Shown in pieces: positions 61,534 through 64,000 of a stretch of DNA of 64,000 nucleotides. How positions within the stretch are numbered: position 1 is the first letter of the stretch; every line of letters starts with the position of its first letter. A program made the translations under genes and the position numbers. Where the stretch lies: contig RPSH01000005.1 of NCBI GenBank assembly GCA_003946805.1, positions 62,001 to 126,000 on the forward strand. The letters run 5' to 3'. This stretch comes from Bacillus sp. 2B10 (GTDB lineage: Bacteria > Pseudomonadota > Alphaproteobacteria > Sphingomonadales > Sphingomonadaceae). Under the pieces are notes generated by a model. The model ran no database searches, was not told where the DNA came from, and saw only the letters and a program-made list of their open reading frames with translations.

Positions 61534-64000
61534 ATGCGGATAAGCCGCCGGACCCTGATGGGCGCGACGATGCTGGCGGCGGGTGCCGCCCGACTGCCCG
61601 ATGCGCTCGCCGCGCCCGCCCAGCCCGACAGCCGCCCCGGCGCCAGATGGGTCGAGGGGACGATGCCCGCGCTGCATCACGGCCAGACCTTCGGCATCGC
61701 GTGGCCGCGCGGGCAGGTGTCGCCGCGCCGGTCGCTGGCGGTACGGGATGCGGCCGGCAGGGCGATCGCGGCGCAGAGCTGGACCACCGCGACCTGGCCC
61801 GACGGCAGCGTCAAATGGAGCGCCCACGCGCTCCCCGCCGATGCGCAGCCCGGCTCCGGGGTAACGGTCGTGCCCGGCCGTCCGTCCGCACCCGATCGTC
61901 CGGTTGCGATCGAGGATAGTGACGACGCGATCCTCGTCACGATCGGCGAGCGTCGATGGGAGATCGCCCGCAGCGGCGATGCGCTGGTCCGCCTTGCCTG
62001 GCATCGCGACCGGATCGTGTTGCGGGACGCCGCGCTGGTCGCAGAGGTCCGCCGCGGCGATCCCGAAGGCCCGCGCACGCCGCTGACCGGCCGGATCGTG
62101 CGCGCGGTCGTCGAACAGCGCGGACCGGTCCGCGCCGTCATCCGGCTGGAAGGGCATCATGTCGCGCCCGGCCTGTCGATCCTGCCGTTCGTCGTGCGGC
62201 TCTATGCCTATGCCGGGGCGGAGGGGCTGCGGATCGTCCACAGCTTCGTCCACGACGTCGATCCCGCTGCGCTGTTCGTGTCCGGCGTCGGGCTGACCAC
62301 CGCCGTTCCGATGGCGGCGGCGTTGCACGACCGCCATGTCCGCATCGCGCTGGACGACGATGCGATGTTCGTCGAGGCGGTACGCCCGCTGACCGGCCTG
62401 CGCCGCGATCCGGGCGAGGCGACCCGCCGCGCGCAGATCGCCGGACAGGCCACGCCGCCGCCCGCCGCCATGGCGCGTCCGGTCGGCGACCTGCTCGAAC
62501 GCATCCCGGCATGGGGCGAGATGTCGCTGGCGCAATTCTCGGCACAGGGCTTCACGCTGCGCAAGCGCACCGGGCCCGGCCATGGCTGGATCGACGCGGC
62601 GGAGGGACGGCGGGCGCCCGGGTTTGCCTATGTCGGATCGCCGATGGGCGGTGCGGCGATCGGCGCGCGCTGGTTCTGGCAGCGGCATCCGGGCGAGATT
62701 GCGATCGCCGACGCCGCCGGCGACGCGGCGAAGCTAACCCTTTGGCTATGGTCGCCGCGCGCGGCGGCGATGGACCTGCGCCCCTATCGCGCGACGATGG
62801 GGATGGAGGGGTACGACGCGCAGAACGAAGGACTGGCCGTCACCTACGAGGATTACGAGCCCGGCTGGGACAGCGCGAGCGGAATCGCGCGCTCCAGCGA
62901 ACTGATGCTGTGGTCGTTCCCCGCGACGCCCGACACCGCGCGGTTGCAGGCGCTGGCGAGGGCGGTGGTCGATGCGCCGCAACTGGTCGCCGATCCGGCG
63001 GGATTGCACGCGGCGGGCGTGTTCGGCCACTGGTCGCTGCCCGACCGCTCGACCCCCAACCGCGCCGCGATCGAGGATCAGCTGACCCGGCTGGTCGACT
63101 TCTATTCCGGGGAGGTCGAACGGCGCCATTGGTACGGATTCTGGAACCATGGCGACGTCATGCACAGCTATGACGCCGATCGGCACCAGTGGCGCTACGA
63201 CATCGGCGGCTATGCGTGGGCGAACAGTGAATTGTCGCCCGACCTGTGGCTGTGGATGCAGGCGCTGCGCACCGGCGGTGGACAGGCTTATCGCCTTGCC
63301 GAGGCGATGACCCGGCATACCGGCGAGGTCGATGTCTATCATCTCGGCCGGTTCCGTGGGCTGGGCACCCGCCACGGTGTCCAGCACTGGAGCGACAGTT
63401 CGAAGCAGCCGCGCGTCAGCAACGCCGCCTATCGTCGCATCTTCTACTATCTCACCGCCGACGAACGCGTCGGCGACCTGATGCGCGATCTGCTTGCCTC
63501 CGAACGGACGTTGCAGGACGTGGAGATCGGACGGAAGGTGCCCGGCGCGAAGCGGCCGGTCCTGCCCGCCGGGACGATCGAGATGTCGTTCGGGACGGTC
63601 TGGGCGTCGCTGGCGGCGGCATGGCTGACCGAGTGGGAACGGACCGGCGACCGGCGCTGGCGCGACCGGCTGACCGCGGGCATGGACAGCATCGGCCGAT
63701 TGCAGCACGGCTGGATGGCAGGCAGCGCGCCCTACGACCTCGCCAGCGGGCGGTTCGTCGGGCCGGGCGGCGGCGTATCGATCTCGCACCTGAACGCGGT
63801 GTTCGGCGCGGCCGAGATCAATGCCGAGCTGCTGCAACTGCTCGACGTTCCGCGCTACCGTGCGGCGTGGCTCGACTATTGCCGCTATTACAACGCCCCG
63901 CGCGACGTGTTCGCCGCGCGGTTCGGGCCGCGCAAGGGATCGGAAAATCTGGGCGAGGCGCATTCGCGCCTGACTGCCTTCGCCGCCTGGGCAGACAAGG
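61534..64000 (+). CDS. PcRGLX/YetA-like exo-rhamnogalacturonan lyase (PL26-type), 3' end outside window
   Basis: The frame is open from ATG at 61534 to the window end, 822 codons without stop. A Tat-type signal (MRISRRTLMGATMLAAGAAR) is followed by an N-terminal RIFT-barrel-like domain (ALHHGQTFGIAWPRGQVSPR). A central beta domain follows, then an (alpha/alpha) catalytic region: VERRHWYGFWNHGDVMHSYD, YDIGGYAWANSELSPDLWLW and GLGTRHGVQHWSDSSKQPR. It resembles PcRGLX-type exo-lyases that release unsaturated disaccharides from RG-I chain ends. Cut by the window, so the C-terminus is unseen. Confidence 0.8.
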   Translation, partial: MRISRRTLMGATMLAAGAARLPDALAAPAQPDSRPGARWVEGTMPALHHGQTFGIAWPRGQVSPRRSLAVRDAAGRAIAAQSWTTATWPDGSVKWSAHALPADAQPGSGVTVVPGRPSAPDRPVAIEDSDDAILVTIGERRWEIARSGDALVRLAWHRDRIVLRDAALVAEVRRGDPEGPRTPLTGRIVRAVVEQRGPVRAVIRLEGHHVAPGLSILPFVVRLYAYAGAEGLRIVHSFVHDVDPAALFVSGVGLTTAVPMAAALHDRHVRIALDDDAMFVEAVRPLTGLRRDPGEATRRAQIAGQATPPPAAMARPVGDLLERIPAWGEMSLAQFSAQGFTLRKRTGPGHGWIDAAEGRRAPGFAYVGSPMGGAAIGARWFWQRHPGEIAIADAAGDAAKLTLWLWSPRAAAMDLRPYRATMGMEGYDAQNEGLAVTYEDYEPGWDSASGIARSSELMLWSFPATPDTARLQALARAVVDAPQLVADPAGLHAAGVFGHWSLPDRSTPNRAAIEDQLTRLVDFYSGEVERRHWYGFWNHGDVMHSYDADRHQWRYDIGGYAWANSELSPDLWLWMQALRTGGGQAYRLAEAMTRHTGEVDVYHLGRFRGLGTRHGVQHWSDSSKQPRVSNAAYRRIFYYLTADERVGDLMRDLLASERTLQDVEIGRKVPGAKRPVLPAGTIEMSFGTVWASLAAAWLTEWERTGDRRWRDRLTAGMDSIGRLQHGWMAGSAPYDLASGRFVGPGGGVSISHLNAVFGAAEINAELLQLLDVPRYRAAWLDYCRYYNAPRDVFAARFGPRKGSENLGEAHSRLTAFAAWADK

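Noticed and set aside
61956..63963. Two 405-codon frames (61956-63173 plus, 62746-63963 minus) over the exo-lyase
   Set aside because: A single frame stays open from 61534 to the window end with Tat signal and lyase-like blocks; the shorter frames are shadows.

Overview
The window looks like the chromosome of a sphingomonad (Sphingomonas or a close relative). GC content and third-position GC are very high. Large TonB-dependent receptors are present with no SusD-type partner in view. The rhamnogalacturonan enzymes, Tat-exported ferritin-like proteins and GTG starts with ATGA-type gene overlaps fit the same group. The assignment is inferred from gene content and is not a taxonomic test.

Layout. 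0-1.5 kb: 3' part of a zinc-type CobW/COG0523 GTPase coupled to a DUF1826 gene. 2-9.3 kb: eleven small lipoproteins, secreted proteins or membrane proteins, almost all of unknown function, several in overlapping operons. 9.3-12 kb: a tightly overlapping three-gene operon encoding a KAS III-like condensing enzyme, a haem-oxygenase-fold putative diiron oxygenase and a DUF6999-like protein, possibly an uncharacterised fatty-acyl pathway. 12.2-22.4 kb: a mosaic genomic island ending at a tRNA-Ser(CGA) gene. From left to right it holds a VapBC-type toxin-antitoxin pair; an HNH-AAA ATPase fusion gene translationally coupled to vapC; a PD-(D/E)XK-like nuclease; a 5'-truncated STAND-type fragment; a truncated AAA ATPase; a trb conjugation operon with several internal deletions (trbK', L', 'F, G', 'I); a DUF2274 gene; a winged-helix regulator; and a large serine recombinase whose reading frame runs into the tRNA.

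22.5-28.4 kb: hspQ, a fused PepSY/flavodoxin/reductase protein divergent from a TonB receptor with a Fur-like site between them (probable ferri-siderophore uptake), and two small proteins. 28.5-36.4 kb: C4-dicarboxylate use, with malic enzyme, an AlgE-like porin, DctA, and the DctB/DctD two-component system. DctD lacks the GAFTGA loop. 36.4-40 kb: two tandem ferritin-like proteins flanked by two Crp/Fnr-family regulators. 40.2-45 kb: cytochrome c maturation genes ccmC-D-E-F-G-H-I, each overlapping the next. 45-49.5 kb: a DUF3072 protein, a second dicarboxylate/amino-acid symporter, and alaS.

49.7-64 kb: a rhamnogalacturonan-I utilisation locus. It contains GH105, GH35, L-rhamnose mutarotase, a CE12-type acetylesterase, a PL11 lyase, a large TonB receptor, a DUF6250 lipoprotein and a PcRGLX/YetA-like exo-lyase that is cut by the window end. 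Together they would de-esterify, cut, import and trim RG-I to galactose, rhamnose and unsaturated uronides. Two promoters in the locus share a similar 13-bp motif just downstream of the -10 box, suggesting one common regulator. Families of REP/BIME-like palindromes fill the gaps around alaS and GH105.
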